From an uncultured Prevotellaceae bacterium (GTDB lineage Bacteria; Bacteroidota; Bacteroidia; Bacteroidales; Muribaculaceae): a DNA stretch of 64,000 bases. Made by a program: the position numbers and the translations under genes. Location: contig CAMJXD010000002.1 of assembly GCA_946409635.1 (NCBI GenBank), positions 124,001-188,000 of the forward strand, read 5' to 3'. The notes under the pieces were generated by a model that made no database searches, had not been told where the DNA came from, and worked only from the letters and a program-made list of their open reading frames with translations. Positions 39,032-49,327 of the stretch are shown here, in pieces. Positions within the stretch are counted from its first letter, which is position 1. Each line of letters starts with the position of its first letter.

Positions 39032-40561
39032 TCATTCCATGGGCTGGAGCTTGTCGATGGCGCCAGACATGAAGGAGGAGAAGTCGCTGTCGTCGTCCTC
39101 GTTGCCAAAGGCGTCGGCCGTCTTGACGGCACACAGGGCGCGAAGGAGCTCCAGTGAGGCATTGGCCCCAGGCTGACTGGTGTAGAAGTGGCCGTTACCC
39201 TTAAAGATGTCCTGCAGCCCAAAGTCAAAGTAGCCGGTGATGCTGTCGGTGCGGGTCTGAGCAAATAGACCGACGACTGCGTTGTCAAAGAATTCCCGCA
39301 CGGGTTTCATCTCATAGGCATAGCCCTCGGTCTGCTCATAGTCGAGCATCTTCAGGTAAAGGATGCCATCGGTGATGCCGATGCGTATCATCTTGTTGTC
39401 ATACTGGTAGATGTACTCTCCCTCGTAGAGTTCGGGCGCCTGCCCCATGGCGTTGGCAAAGCTGCTGATCTGATCCACGACGCTCTGGGGGTCGGTGGAG
39501 CGTGCAGCAAGAACGACGTTCCACTCGCCCTCGAGATGTGGATCCCGGGCGAGGCCTATTGTGAACGGCCCGTCGATTGTCGAGAGGATCTTGGCCAGGT
39601 CGATGCGACCGATGTAAGGTATCTTGCCGAACATGGTCAACAGTTGCTGAATCTGCTTGAGCTTGACAAAGTTGTCACCCTTGACGCTCATAGTGAAGAT
39701 GTAGTCCATCGAGTTGGGGATGGCCTTGAGAACATCATCGCCCGGCTTGCTCAGGGTAGTATTGAGCAGCTGGGCATACTCACTGTCCTGAGCGGCCTGT
39801 ATGTCGGCCTGCAGCTGCACTTGTTCCTTATCAAGGTCGAGATGGCAGACGAAGGCGTCGATGTCACTCTCGGTAAAGATGGCCAGCAGGGGCATCTTCT
39901 GTGAGAGTTCACGGTAGACCTCGCTCTTGCCAAGGATGGCTTTGAGCCCTTTACCCTGGATCCAGGCATTGACGTCGGCATCGTCGTGGTGCAGGATTTC
40001 GCTCACTGCCTTGACGTCGGCCATGCTGGCTGCCGACTTGGACAGGATGGCTTGGGCGGCCTTGGCAAGACGTGATGCCTCCATGGACTTGTTGACTGTA
40101 CCGATGAAGAGCACCTTGTCGTGGATGACGTAGAAGTTGTCCTTGACATACATGCAGTCCATGTTCTCGAGCTTCTGGAAGTCGCCACCCACCCTCATGG
40201 AGAGCGTACGACGAGCCTTGTCGGAGTCGTCGAGCGCAGCAATGAGCACACGCGCAAACGTCTTATCGGTGAAAAAGATGTAAGCCTTCTGGCCGGTATC
40301 GATTCCCATCTGCGGGAGATCGTTGAGCATGATGCACAGCGGTGAGCTGTCGTTGTCATCAACCACCTGCTGCAATGACTTGGGCAAGACGATGTTACCG
40401 TCGTCAATCAAGTTTGTTTCCTTGAGAATGGCTGGGACATCCAGGCTGATGGCGCCGATGGCATCGGCTGGAATCATTTTCTCAAGATTGTCGGTCGAGC
40501 AGCTCGAGACCACAAGCAGCACCATGAGCACTGCCAAGCTCTTAAACCATCTCATGTTCAT
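39032..40561 (-). CDS. DUF4836 family lipoprotein
   Basis: Lipobox VVSSCSTDN; MIPADAIGAISLDVPAIL. Confidence 0.8.
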   Translation of the reverse strand: MNMRWFKSLAVLMVLLVVSSCSTDNLEKMIPADAIGAISLDVPAILKETNLIDDGNIVLPKSLQQVVDDNDSSPLCIMLNDLPQMGIDTGQKAYIFFTDKTFARVLIAALDDSDKARRTLSMRVGGDFQKLENMDCMYVKDNFYVIHDKVLFIGTVNKSMEASRLAKAAQAILSKSAASMADVKAVSEILHHDDADVNAWIQGKGLKAILGKSEVYRELSQKMPLLAIFTESDIDAFVCHLDLDKEQVQLQADIQAAQDSEYAQLLNTTLSKPGDDVLKAIPNSMDYIFTMSVKGDNFVKLKQIQQLLTMFGKIPYIGRIDLAKILSTIDGPFTIGLARDPHLEGEWNVVLAARSTDPQSVVDQISSFANAMGQAPELYEGEYIYQYDNKMIRIGITDGILYLKMLDYEQTEGYAYEMKPVREFFDNAVVGLFAQTRTDSITGYFDFGLQDIFKGNGHFYTSQPGANASLELLRALCAVKTADAFGNEDDDSDFSSFMSGAIDKLQPME

Positions 40562-40903
40562 TATTATTCTTTATTGCTTCTTAATAAACGATAAAACATG
40601 CTTCAACGGGTGGCCATGCCACCTAACTGGGCACAAAGGTACGACAAGTTTAGCACATGGCAACCTATGAGAGCCCATCTTTTTCACATGCAAAATACAA
40701 TTAATGCTGCGAGATTGGTCATCAAAAATGGTAAAAAACAGCAAGCACGCGAAGCAGAGGGATAATATGAAGATTTTTTAACGAAAAGAATAGGTACAAA
40801 TCAAAAAAAAGGTTTTAAATTTGAACATTCAAACTAAAGACCAAATTAACAAGTAGAATCCAGCAGATTGCACCAAGCGTCTGCCCCTAAAGTCAAACGA
40901 GAT

Positions 40904-41143
40904 ATGGACGAAATTTCTGATGTGCTTCGAGAGCTTCTTGACCGTTACAGCAACACACCTGAACTGGACCAGGAATTTGAACGTATGCTGCGTCAGGACG
41001 AGGAATTTGAGAAAGACTATGCCGTGTGGTGTGAAGAGAACGGCTACACCGTCAAGGACGGCTACCGTGACTTCATCAACGAGATTATCGAGTCACAGGA
41101 TTCGTACTGGGACAATTACCAGGAGTTCGGCAACAATATTTGA
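40904..41143 (+). CDS. Small acidic hypothetical protein
   Basis: MDEISDVLRELLDRYSNTPELDQEFERMLRQDEEFEKDYAVWCEENGYTVKDGYRDFINEI; TAAATTTG promoter element upstream. Confidence 0.5.
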   Translation: MDEISDVLRELLDRYSNTPELDQEFERMLRQDEEFEKDYAVWCEENGYTVKDGYRDFINEIIESQDSYWDNYQEFGNNI

Positions 41144-41218
41144 ACCGTTTTTCACGTTTAATCATTAACAACAGAACAACAACCAGCAATCCAGAAATAC
41201 ACTATAGAACGACAATAG

Positions 41219-42277
41219 ATGCTATCGTCTAAAAGAAATTGCAGCTATGCTGCCGAATGGGATCCACAGGATGGAGTTCTCATAGCTTGGCCTCACGCCG
41301 GCACCGACTGGGCTTATATGCTCGACGAGGTGACGGCTTGTTATGTAGAAATTGTACGCGCGATCCTGCAGGACGACGAGCGCGTGGTCATCGTCGCTCC
41401 CGACGGCGACGAAGTGCGCGATGCTCTGGGCCACGAAATGGACTGGAGCCGCATCGACATCATTGAGCTGGCGACCAACGACACGTGGGTGCGAGACTAC
41501 GGCCCCATCAGCGTGTTGAAGGACGGCCAGATGACGCTGATGGATTTTACATTCAACGCCTGGGGCATGAAGTTTGCTGCCGACTGTGACAACCTGGTCA
41601 CCAGTCGGCTTAACGACCGGGGCCTCTTTGCAACTACAGTGATCAACAGCCGCGACCTGGTGCTTGAGGGTGGCTCCATCGAGACCGACGGCAAGGGAAC
41701 CGTGATGACGACCACGTGCTGCCTGACGGCGCCTAACCGCAACGACAAGCTGTCGCGTCAGGAGCTCGAGAACGTGCTGCTCGAGCGGCTGGGGTGCCAG
41801 AAGATGCTGTGGCTCAGCCATGGCGAACTGACCGGCGATGACACCGACGGCCACATCGACACGCTGGCAAGATTTGCGCCCGGTGGCGTGATCCTGTACA
41901 CGGGCTGCGACGACCCCAATGACGAACACTTCAAGCCGCTGATGGAGATGGAAGAAGAGCTCAAGCAGTTTAGCGACGTGGACGGCAACCCCTACCAGCT
42001 GGTGAAGCTGCCGCTGCCCGATGCAATGTTTGACGAAATCTCTAGGCTACCCGCAACCTACGCCAACTTCTTGATCACCAATCATCAAGTGCTCGTCCCC
42101 GTGTACGGGCAAGCCGAGAACGACGTCAAGGCATGCCGCCTGATAGGCGAGGCATTCCCAGGTCGCGACATCGTGGCCATTGACTGCCGCGCCCTGGTGT
42201 GCCAGCACGGGTCGCTGCACTGCGCCACCATGCAGCTGCCACGAGGAACGTTAGCATCGAGTCAACACAATCAATAG
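41219..42277 (+). CDS. aguA: Agmatine deiminase
   Basis: PAD-type: WPHAGTDWAYML, NDTWVRDYGPI, GGSIETDGKGT, HGELTGDDTDGHIDTLARF. Confidence 0.93.
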   Translation: MLSSKRNCSYAAEWDPQDGVLIAWPHAGTDWAYMLDEVTACYVEIVRAILQDDERVVIVAPDGDEVRDALGHEMDWSRIDIIELATNDTWVRDYGPISVLKDGQMTLMDFTFNAWGMKFAADCDNLVTSRLNDRGLFATTVINSRDLVLEGGSIETDGKGTVMTTTCCLTAPNRNDKLSRQELENVLLERLGCQKMLWLSHGELTGDDTDGHIDTLARFAPGGVILYTGCDDPNDEHFKPLMEMEEELKQFSDVDGNPYQLVKLPLPDAMFDEISRLPATYANFLITNHQVLVPVYGQAENDVKACRLIGEAFPGRDIVAIDCRALVCQHGSLHCATMQLPRGTLASSQHNQ

Positions 42278-42310
42278 AATCTCAACACTCAATATCATAA
42301 TGAACCAATC

Positions 42311-43186
42311 ATGAAAGTAGGCATCATACAACAACGCAACACGAGTGACATCACGAGCAACCGCCAGGCGCTCATCAACAAGATAAAACAACTAGCCAGC
42401 GAGGGAGCACAGCTCGTCGTGCTGCCCGAGCTGCACGATTCACTGTACTTCTGCCAGGTAGAGAGTGTGGACAACTTTGACCTGGCCGTAGAGATTCCTG
42501 GCGACGTTACTAAAACTTATGCCTCGGTAGCCAAGGAGTGCGGCATCGTCCTGGTGACCTCGCTGTTTGAGAAGCGTGCCACTGGGCTGTACCACAACAC
42601 GGCAGTGGTATTTGATACCGACGGCAGCATTGCCGGCCAGTACCGCAAGATGCACATTCCCGACGATCCTGCCTACTATGAGAAATTCTATTTCACGCCC
42701 GGTGACCAGGGTTTCGTACCCATCGAGACATCGCTGGGCAGGCTGGGTGTGATGGTGTGCTGGGACCAGTGGTACCCCGAGGGCGCGCGCCTGATGGCGA
42801 TGCACGGCGCTCAGATGCTCATCTACCCCACCGCCATCGGCTATGAGAGCAGTGACACGGCCGAGGAGCAGGAGCGCCAGCGCGAGGCTTGGACCACCGT
42901 ACAGCGGGGCCATGCCGTAGCCAACGGGCTGCCGGTAATCACCGTCAACCGCGTGGGTCACGAGCCCGACCCGTCAGGTCAGACCCGCGGCATCCAGTTC
43001 TGGGGCAGCAGCTTTGTCGCCGGGCCTCAGGGCGAGCTCATCTACCGTGCCCCCAGCGACAATGAGGACTGCCGAATCATCGACATCGACATGGAGCGCA
43101 GCGAGCAGGTGAGGCGCTGGTGGCCGTTCCTGCGCGACCGCCGCATCGAGTGCTATGGTGACCTGGACAAGCGTTTCCTCGACTGA
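42311..43186 (+). CDS. aguB: N-carbamoylputrescine amidase
   Basis: Nitrilase triad: LPELH, YRKMHIPDDPAYYEKFYFTPG, VMVCWDQWYPEGARL. Confidence 0.93.
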   Translation: MKVGIIQQRNTSDITSNRQALINKIKQLASEGAQLVVLPELHDSLYFCQVESVDNFDLAVEIPGDVTKTYASVAKECGIVLVTSLFEKRATGLYHNTAVVFDTDGSIAGQYRKMHIPDDPAYYEKFYFTPGDQGFVPIETSLGRLGVMVCWDQWYPEGARLMAMHGAQMLIYPTAIGYESSDTAEEQERQREAWTTVQRGHAVANGLPVITVNRVGHEPDPSGQTRGIQFWGSSFVAGPQGELIYRAPSDNEDCRIIDIDMERSEQVRRWWPFLRDRRIECYGDLDKRFLD

Positions 43187-43205
43187 GGTCTAGATACAGA
43201 AACAA

Positions 43206-43257
43206 TCACCCGTTTGCCGTCTTGGCCTGATAAGACCAATTGGACAAATGGGTGATT
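43206..43257. terminator. Bidirectional hairpin
   Basis: ATCACCCGTTTG ... CAAATGGGTGAT between convergent genes. Confidence 0.6.
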
Positions 43258-43287
43258 GATTACTTACTTAGGTGGGAAAGGAGGGGC

Positions 43288-43926
43288 TCAGGCCTGTCCT
43301 TCGTTATTCTGGTCCTTGGCACCGCCAAAGGCATCCTTCAAGAAGTCCTGGACCTTGTCTACCACCTTGCCGGCGGCATCGGCCACGTCGCCGAGCGCAT
43401 CTTGGGCATCGTCGAGCACGCTGCCATCGCCGTCCTTATCGAAGGTCTCCTTGGCTTTCTTTTCTATGTCCTGTGCCATCTGGCCAGCCGCAGTTTTTCC
43501 CTGCTCAACATATTCGTTAGCCTTGTCAATCATGTTACCGGCAGCGATCATGCCGTCGCCGAGCATGTCCTTGGCCTTGTCGAGAAGACTGGGTTCGCCC
43601 TCACGGGTCTCGAACATCTGCTTGGCCTTCGCGAGGAAATCCTCGCTCATCTGTCCAGCAGCGTCGGTACCCTTATCGAACATCTCCTTGAGCTGGTCAA
43701 GCACACCGGCCTCGCCTTCCTTGCCCTCGAGCATTCCCTTGAGCTTGTCAAAGACGCTGCCCTCGCCTTCCTTGCCCTCGAGCATTCCCTTGAGCTTGTC
43801 AAAGACATTGCCCTCGCCCGATGTGGCCTGGTCAAACATATCCTTGAGCTGGTCCATTACGCTTGCGCCCTCGTTGTTCACTTGCTGTGATGCAGATTCC
43901 TCCACATTCTTGATTTCTTCATCCAT
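43288..43926 (-). CDS. Repetitive amphipathic, charged protein (LEA/apolipoprotein-like composition)
   Basis: Repeats of (V/L)(F/L)D(K/Q)LK(G/E)M(L/F)...; perfect 17-aa repeat GSVFDKLKGMLEGKEGE-like; TAACTTTG promoter upstream. Confidence 0.7.
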   Translation of the reverse strand: MDEEIKNVEESASQQVNNEGASVMDQLKDMFDQATSGEGNVFDKLKGMLEGKEGEGSVFDKLKGMLEGKEGEAGVLDQLKEMFDKGTDAAGQMSEDFLAKAKQMFETREGEPSLLDKAKDMLGDGMIAAGNMIDKANEYVEQGKTAAGQMAQDIEKKAKETFDKDGDGSVLDDAQDALGDVADAAGKVVDKVQDFLKDAFGGAKDQNNEGQA

Positions 43927-44096
43927 AAGATATATGCTGCATTTAATGGTTATTGATTGTGCCTACTCCCTTTCAAGCGATTCGGCTTTCTCTGGCCCCA
44001 AAGTTACACATTATTTATTATAAGACAACTTTTCCAACTAAAAAAGCATGGTCAGCGGCCCAAAATTCACATCTATGTAACGAATGATGGGCTCAG

Positions 44097-44411
44097 TCAG
44101 GCTTTCCTTTTTCTGGAGAGTCGGGACTTGAGTCGCTTCCATCCTTCGACGCCCAGTATTGTCAAGCCGCCGTACTGGAATGTCTTGGCCAAGCCGAAGA
44201 AGATGACCCACAAGACGCCCTTGGCCTGGGCGCTGATGGGCAGTGCCATCTGGGCAAACGAGAAGATGTAGCACGGCACGCACAGGGCAAGGACAATCAC
44301 TCCTGTGCGAAAAGACAAGCCGGCCAGCCATCGCTTGACTGAGGACAGGGCACGCCTGAAAGCGCCGTGGCTCTGCTGGGGTTCATTAACGGGCTCTTGC
44401 ATTGCAGCCAT
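44097..44411 (-). CDS. Small two-TM membrane protein, unknown function
   Basis: GVIVLALCVPCYIFSFAQMALPISAQAKGVLWVIFFGLAKTFQYGGLTILG. Confidence 0.6.
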   Translation of the reverse strand: MAAMQEPVNEPQQSHGAFRRALSSVKRWLAGLSFRTGVIVLALCVPCYIFSFAQMALPISAQAKGVLWVIFFGLAKTFQYGGLTILGVEGWKRLKSRLSRKRKA

Positions 44412-44533
44412 GAGGTCTTATCGATAATGGTTGAACAGATTGTGACGAACTGAATAAAAACTAAGAACCGAGGCAACACGTTGTGTTGTGTGCCACGGTC
44501 CTCGATGACTTGTTATGGAAGGTGAAGCCAGGT

Positions 44534-44899
44534 TTAGGCCTCCTCCTTCTTGATGATACGGCGCTCCTTGATGCGAGCCTTCTTACCGGTGAGACCACGC
44601 AGGTAATACAGCTTAGCGCGACGCACCTTACCATGCTTGTTGATAACGATGCTGTCGATAAACGGAGACTCGAGCGGGAAAATACGCTCTACACCGATGT
44701 TGTCACTGATCTTGCGAACGGTGAAACGCTTCTTCTCACCCTCGCCAGTGATTTTAATCACCACACCACGGTACTGCTGGATACGCTCCTTGTTACCCTC
44801 CTTGATGCGGTATGCTACCGTGATTGTGTCACCCGGGAAAAACTGCGGGTGCTGCTTGTTTGTAGCAAAAGCCTGTTCGGCAACTTTAATCAAGTCCAT
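44534..44899 (-). CDS. rplS: 50S ribosomal protein L19
   Basis: [35 protein letters not shown]...[15 protein letters not shown]. Confidence 0.97.
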   Translation of the reverse strand: MDLIKVAEQAFATNKQHPQFFPGDTITVAYRIKEGNKERIQQYRGVVIKITGEGEKKRFTVRKISDNIGVERIFPLESPFIDSIVINKHGKVRRAKLYYLRGLTGKKARIKERRIIKKEEA

Positions 44900-45065
44900 T
44901 GTTAAATCAATTAATGTGTTAATAATCACTCCGCAATATACACAAGCTACTCTATTTCTTGTCAGAGATTACGAAAAGCGGGGCAAAGGTAGTACAAATT
45001 CCTGAACTGACAATGAAAAAAGACACTTTTTTGATTTTTCACCTTGGCCAAGAAATCGGTGATTA

Positions 45066-46835
45066 TCATTCCAACAAGAGGATATTTATTAACGAAACCA
45101 CATCGGCGACATTGACTCCATCGTCGCTATTGACGTCACAGGCGATGACGTTGGGCACGATGTTGTTATCCAGTACGATCGCGATGAGTTGAATCACATC
45201 GGAAATATTAACCAGTCCATCGCCGTTGACATCGCCCTTGCGTGAGGCAAAGGTGCAGGCATCGAGGTGGGCGATGCGGCGCGTGATCCAGTCGCACAGG
45301 TAGTCAAACTCGGCTGGGAAGTCGAGCATGCGATGGGAGATGTCGCCGGTGTCCGACCATCGCACCGTCTCTCGATTGATGGCTCCTGCTGCGTCGAGAC
45401 GGCGGTAGATGGCTTCGTAGCGGCTGACCAGGCTGTCAGGGTCCAGGACACCCGACCGCAGTTGCCAGTATCGCTTCACCACCTGCTGGTAGAAGCCCGG
45501 AACCTGCTTGACGCGCTGCAAGAGGCGGTTGATGGAAAACTTGCTCATGGTGGTGGGGACATCATCCAACTCACACTCGGGTTGAATCTCGGGAGCATGA
45601 TAATAACCCTCGTTGTCACTGAAGTTCTGCCCCACGGTAGCATCGAGATCCCACACGGCGAGCGTGAGCTTCTTGTCGACAGCTCCGTCATAGCAGGCAT
45701 AGACCATGTTGCTGCCCGCATTATCGATCGCGAAGACCAGGTTGAGAAAGAGGTAGTAATCAACAAGCACGGGCAGGTCAAAGTAATCACCGACTTGTGC
45801 ATTGAAGGTGTCGTCATCGCTCCTAGCGACAAATTTCACGGCATTCTTGATGATGGAATAGTCGGTGGGGCACACATCGTCGATATCGGGATATTCCAGC
45901 GAGAATCCGTTCCATGAGTCAGAATTATCGTTGCTGTAGTCATTGTAGGCGCTGAACAAGGTGATCGGAGAGGCATATGAGGTCTTCCACATCATGCCAT
46001 GGAAGTCAACGGCCGAGAGCAATTCATTGTCTTCCCCATCGGGATCCTCGTGCTCGACATACTTCTTTAACTTGAGCTGCTTGCGGTCAAGAAACTCCGA
46101 TAAATTGTAGAATCCGTTGTAATTGCCGTTGAGGAACATCTCAACATGGGAGCCACGGATGTAGGATCGTGCCTTGGGCTGCTGATCGGCATAGTAGGGC
46201 TTGGTGGCGAAATCAGCCCACAAAGCGTTGGCGGCATAGTTGCGGAAGCGAATCATGTCTCTCGTGCCGGCATCCAGACGCCAGTGATTGTCATTGCGCA
46301 GGCCGAAGAAGGACACGTCGGTCTTCTCACCATCCTGGTCAACAAACTTCACATGATAGTTGTGCTTGTGCACCCACTGGGTATTGGTCGATGCACCGGC
46401 TTTCTTGATGCGGGCACTGTAGTGCTGGACACCTTGTCCATCGGGCAACGTCATGTCGACCGGCGCGACGACATAGTCGTCGGTGAAGTTGCCTGTGATG
46501 CACAGGATGGGCAGGAAGGTGAAATGTATAGTACTCTGGTTGAGTACATTATTTTTCTTGAAGACAAAGGAGTAACACGTGTCGCCCTGGATGACGGGAA
46601 AATCGACATCGGTCGTCACGGCCTTGCCATCGATCATCACATCGGTCACACCGTCATCGAGGATAACGCTGGCGTGATAGGAGTGGCCGAAGACGTCTTC
46701 GGCGACGGTGAGCATATAGGTTCCCGTCAACTTGTCGTAGACTGGAGCCGTGCCGCCTATCGTGAGCTGAGCCGAAATCGGCAGCCAAGCGATACAGGCG
46801 ATGAAGGAGAAGATCAGAGTTAATTTGCGATTCAT
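45066..46835 (-). CDS. CotH-kinase-like secreted protein with C-terminal dockerin-type repeats
   Basis: YIRGSHVEMFLNGNYNGFYNLSEFLDRKQLKL ... LAVWDLDATVGQ; KGDVNGDGLVNISDVIQLIAIVLDN and CDVNSDDGVNVADVVSLINILLLE. Confidence 0.8.
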   Translation of the reverse strand: MNRKLTLIFSFIACIAWLPISAQLTIGGTAPVYDKLTGTYMLTVAEDVFGHSYHASVILDDGVTDVMIDGKAVTTDVDFPVIQGDTCYSFVFKKNNVLNQSTIHFTFLPILCITGNFTDDYVVAPVDMTLPDGQGVQHYSARIKKAGASTNTQWVHKHNYHVKFVDQDGEKTDVSFFGLRNDNHWRLDAGTRDMIRFRNYAANALWADFATKPYYADQQPKARSYIRGSHVEMFLNGNYNGFYNLSEFLDRKQLKLKKYVEHEDPDGEDNELLSAVDFHGMMWKTSYASPITLFSAYNDYSNDNSDSWNGFSLEYPDIDDVCPTDYSIIKNAVKFVARSDDDTFNAQVGDYFDLPVLVDYYLFLNLVFAIDNAGSNMVYACYDGAVDKKLTLAVWDLDATVGQNFSDNEGYYHAPEIQPECELDDVPTTMSKFSINRLLQRVKQVPGFYQQVVKRYWQLRSGVLDPDSLVSRYEAIYRRLDAAGAINRETVRWSDTGDISHRMLDFPAEFDYLCDWITRRIAHLDACTFASRKGDVNGDGLVNISDVIQLIAIVLDNNIVPNVIACDVNSDDGVNVADVVSLINILLLE

Positions 46836-46863
46836 AAGGCTGAGACTATAGCGGTGAAATATG

Positions 46864-47445
46864 TTATTGCAGATACTGTTTGATATAGAGTTCGCAGTTG
46901 GCAACCAGCGTGTCGTACCATTGCTGGCCATAGCGCTCTATGAGAGGTTCTTTCAAGAACTGGTAGAGGCGGATTTTCTCACGTCGCCCCAAGACTTCGG
47001 CACACTTGCAGATTTTCCAGCGGTCGTAGTTGACGGCCTCATAATCGGGGAACTTCTTGATACGAACAGGATACAGGTAGCACGACATGGGCTTGCGCCA
47101 GTTGATGCGCCCCTCACGGTAGGCTTTTTCTATGGCGCACAGGCACATGCCACCCCGGTCATAGGTGGTGAAGACACAGTTGGCGCCACCCACGAGCTGA
47201 GTGACCAGCTCGCCCTCCACGTCAAAGAAAGCAACCCCGTGCTCGTTGATCTGCTCTTGGGCCTGGGGCAAGAGGTCGTCCCATATCTCAGGCAGGATTT
47301 CCTTGAGTTTGCGGTATTCTTCCTCGGTGAGCGGGGCACCGGAGTCCCCCTCGATGCAGCATGCACCCAGGCAAGTATCCAGATCGCAACAGAAGAAGCG
47401 CTCTACCAGGTCAAGGCTTACCAGTGTACCATCGATGTCAAACAT
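46864..47445 (-). CDS. DUF3109 family Cys-rich protein
   Basis: CCDLDTCLGACCIEGDSGAPLTEEE; RRPMSCYLYPVRI-like block. Confidence 0.8.
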   Translation of the reverse strand: MFDIDGTLVSLDLVERFFCCDLDTCLGACCIEGDSGAPLTEEEYRKLKEILPEIWDDLLPQAQEQINEHGVAFFDVEGELVTQLVGGANCVFTTYDRGGMCLCAIEKAYREGRINWRKPMSCYLYPVRIKKFPDYEAVNYDRWKICKCAEVLGRREKIRLYQFLKEPLIERYGQQWYDTLVANCELYIKQYLQ

Positions 47446-47471
47446 ATCAGTTGTCAGTTGTCAGTTTTCAG

Positions 47472-48257
47472 TTAATCGTTTTCTACCAGGGCCGAGAGGG
47501 TGTGCTCGAGGTCAGTACTTGAGAGATTGAGGTGGAGTTCGCCCTTGTGAGCCAGCGATATGCGGCCCGTCTCCTCGCTGACGACGATGGCAATGGCGTC
47601 GGTAGCCTGAGCTATGCCCTTGGCCGAGCGGTGCCTCAGTCCCAGGTAGCGCGGAATGTTGGTATCATGGGAAACGGGCAGGATGCAACCGGCACTCATG
47701 ATCTTGCTGCCTGCCACAATCATCGCTCCGTCGTGCAGGGGGCTGTTCTTGAAGAAGATGTTCTCGATGAGTCGAGAGTTGATGTTGGCATTGATGATGT
47801 CACCCGTGCGCTCATAGTCGGTGAGCGGCATGGTCCGCTGGACGACGATGAGTGCTCCGGTCTTGGTCTTGGCCATATTCATGCAGGCATAGACCACCGG
47901 CATGATCCACTTTTTCTCGTCCTCGACCTCGGTCTTGGACTTGAATATCTTCTCAAAGAACTTCAGCCCTCGCCTGGAGCCCAGCTCGGTCAAGAAACGC
48001 TTGATCTCGTCTTGGAACAGAATGACCAGGATGAACAGGCCGATGTCGATGAACTTGTCCATGATTGTGCCGATGAGGCGCATGTCGAGTATCTTATACA
48101 TCACCACCCACGCTATCACAAAGGCCAGCACGCCGACAAAGATGTCGAGCGAGCCCGAGTCCTTCATAGTGCGGTATAGATAGAACAGCAACGTTGCGAC
48201 CAGCAAGATGTCAAGCAGGTCCTTGATACTGAATAGAGTGAATATCGAACTTCCCAT
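47472..48257 (-). CDS. cdaA: Diadenylate cyclase (c-di-AMP synthase), CdaA type
   Basis: Three N-terminal TMs; DisA_N: NSPLHDGAMIV, LGLRHRSAKGIAQATDAIAIVVSEETGRIS. Confidence 0.93.
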   Translation of the reverse strand: MGSSIFTLFSIKDLLDILLVATLLFYLYRTMKDSGSLDIFVGVLAFVIAWVVMYKILDMRLIGTIMDKFIDIGLFILVILFQDEIKRFLTELGSRRGLKFFEKIFKSKTEVEDEKKWIMPVVYACMNMAKTKTGALIVVQRTMPLTDYERTGDIINANINSRLIENIFFKNSPLHDGAMIVAGSKIMSAGCILPVSHDTNIPRYLGLRHRSAKGIAQATDAIAIVVSEETGRISLAHKGELHLNLSSTDLEHTLSALVEND

Positions 48258-48286
48258 GAATGATAGATGAAGTAACTAATAGTAGT

Positions 48287-49162
48287 TTATAATCCAGAAG
48301 TATTCTCGGGCCCACCGTCTCGCAGTGCCTGGACGAGTTTCACGGCCTGGGCAGCTGGCTTGACATCGTGAACACGCAGGATGTGAGCGCCGCTGGCCAG
48401 TGCCAGGGTATTGAGAGCGATGGTACCGTATAAAGCCTCGTCGGCAGTGCAGCCGAGCAGAGAATAGATCATGCGCTTGCGCGAAAGGCCCACCAGCAAC
48501 GGGGCATCCAGGGCATGAAAAGCATCCAGGTGCGAGAGCATCTGATAGTTCTGCCGGAGGTCTTTGGCAAAGCCGAAGCCCGGGTCGGCAATGACGTCAG
48601 CAATACCCAGTTGGCGCAACTGATCGATGCGGCGAGCCATCCAGTCCAGGACATCGGTCGTTACGTTGCCGTAACTGGTCAGTGAAGCCATCGTCTGGGG
48701 TGTGCCTCGCATGTGCATCAGCACATAAGGCACCTGCAGGCGCGCCACGGTAGTGAACATCGCCTCGTCGAGCGTTCCGCCCGAGATGTCGTTGATGATG
48801 TCGGTCCCCCACTCTTCCACACACTGCCGAGCGACATCGGCGCGATAGGTGTCGACCGACAGAATTACATCGGGCCGTGCACGCCTGATGATGGCGAGTG
48901 CCCACTGGAGACGCTCCATCTCCTCGCGGGCGTCGACCGACTGGCTGCCCGGTCGCGTGGAACAAGCGCCCACGTCAATCACGTCGGCGCCATCGTCAAC
49001 CATGTGGGCGACACGCTCAACCAGGGCTTGCTCGTCATTGACTCGGCTGGCGCCATAGAACGAGTCGGGCGTAATGTTGATGATACCCATCACCCAAGGC
49101 CGGTCGATATCCACCAACCGGCCCCTCAGGTTCAAACTATATTTCTTGAAGGGCTTCATCAT
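48287..49162 (-). CDS. folP: Dihydropteroate synthase
   Basis: VMGIINITPDSFYGASR; DVIDVGACSTRPGS; ADPGFGFAKDLRQNYQML. Confidence 0.95.
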   Translation of the reverse strand: MMKPFKKYSLNLRGRLVDIDRPWVMGIINITPDSFYGASRVNDEQALVERVAHMVDDGADVIDVGACSTRPGSQSVDAREEMERLQWALAIIRRARPDVILSVDTYRADVARQCVEEWGTDIINDISGGTLDEAMFTTVARLQVPYVLMHMRGTPQTMASLTSYGNVTTDVLDWMARRIDQLRQLGIADVIADPGFGFAKDLRQNYQMLSHLDAFHALDAPLLVGLSRKRMIYSLLGCTADEALYGTIALNTLALASGAHILRVHDVKPAAQAVKLVQALRDGGPENTSGL

Positions 49163-49327
49163 GCGCCAGGTCACTATTGAAATGCAAAGATAGTGCAAGT
49201 CGAGAGCAGAGCAAACAAGTTTGTCCGTTTTTGTGCCGTGACAGAGCCCATCTTCGCCTTTTTAAAGGCAAAGATACAAATAATCTTCAAAAAAACGCTT
49301 ACCTTTGCAGTAAAGAAATCAATCTAC

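Noticed and set aside
43256-44023. 255-aa Ser/Pro-rich plus-strand ORF
   Set aside because: Antisense of the repetitive amphipathic gene; repeats explain its apparent regularity
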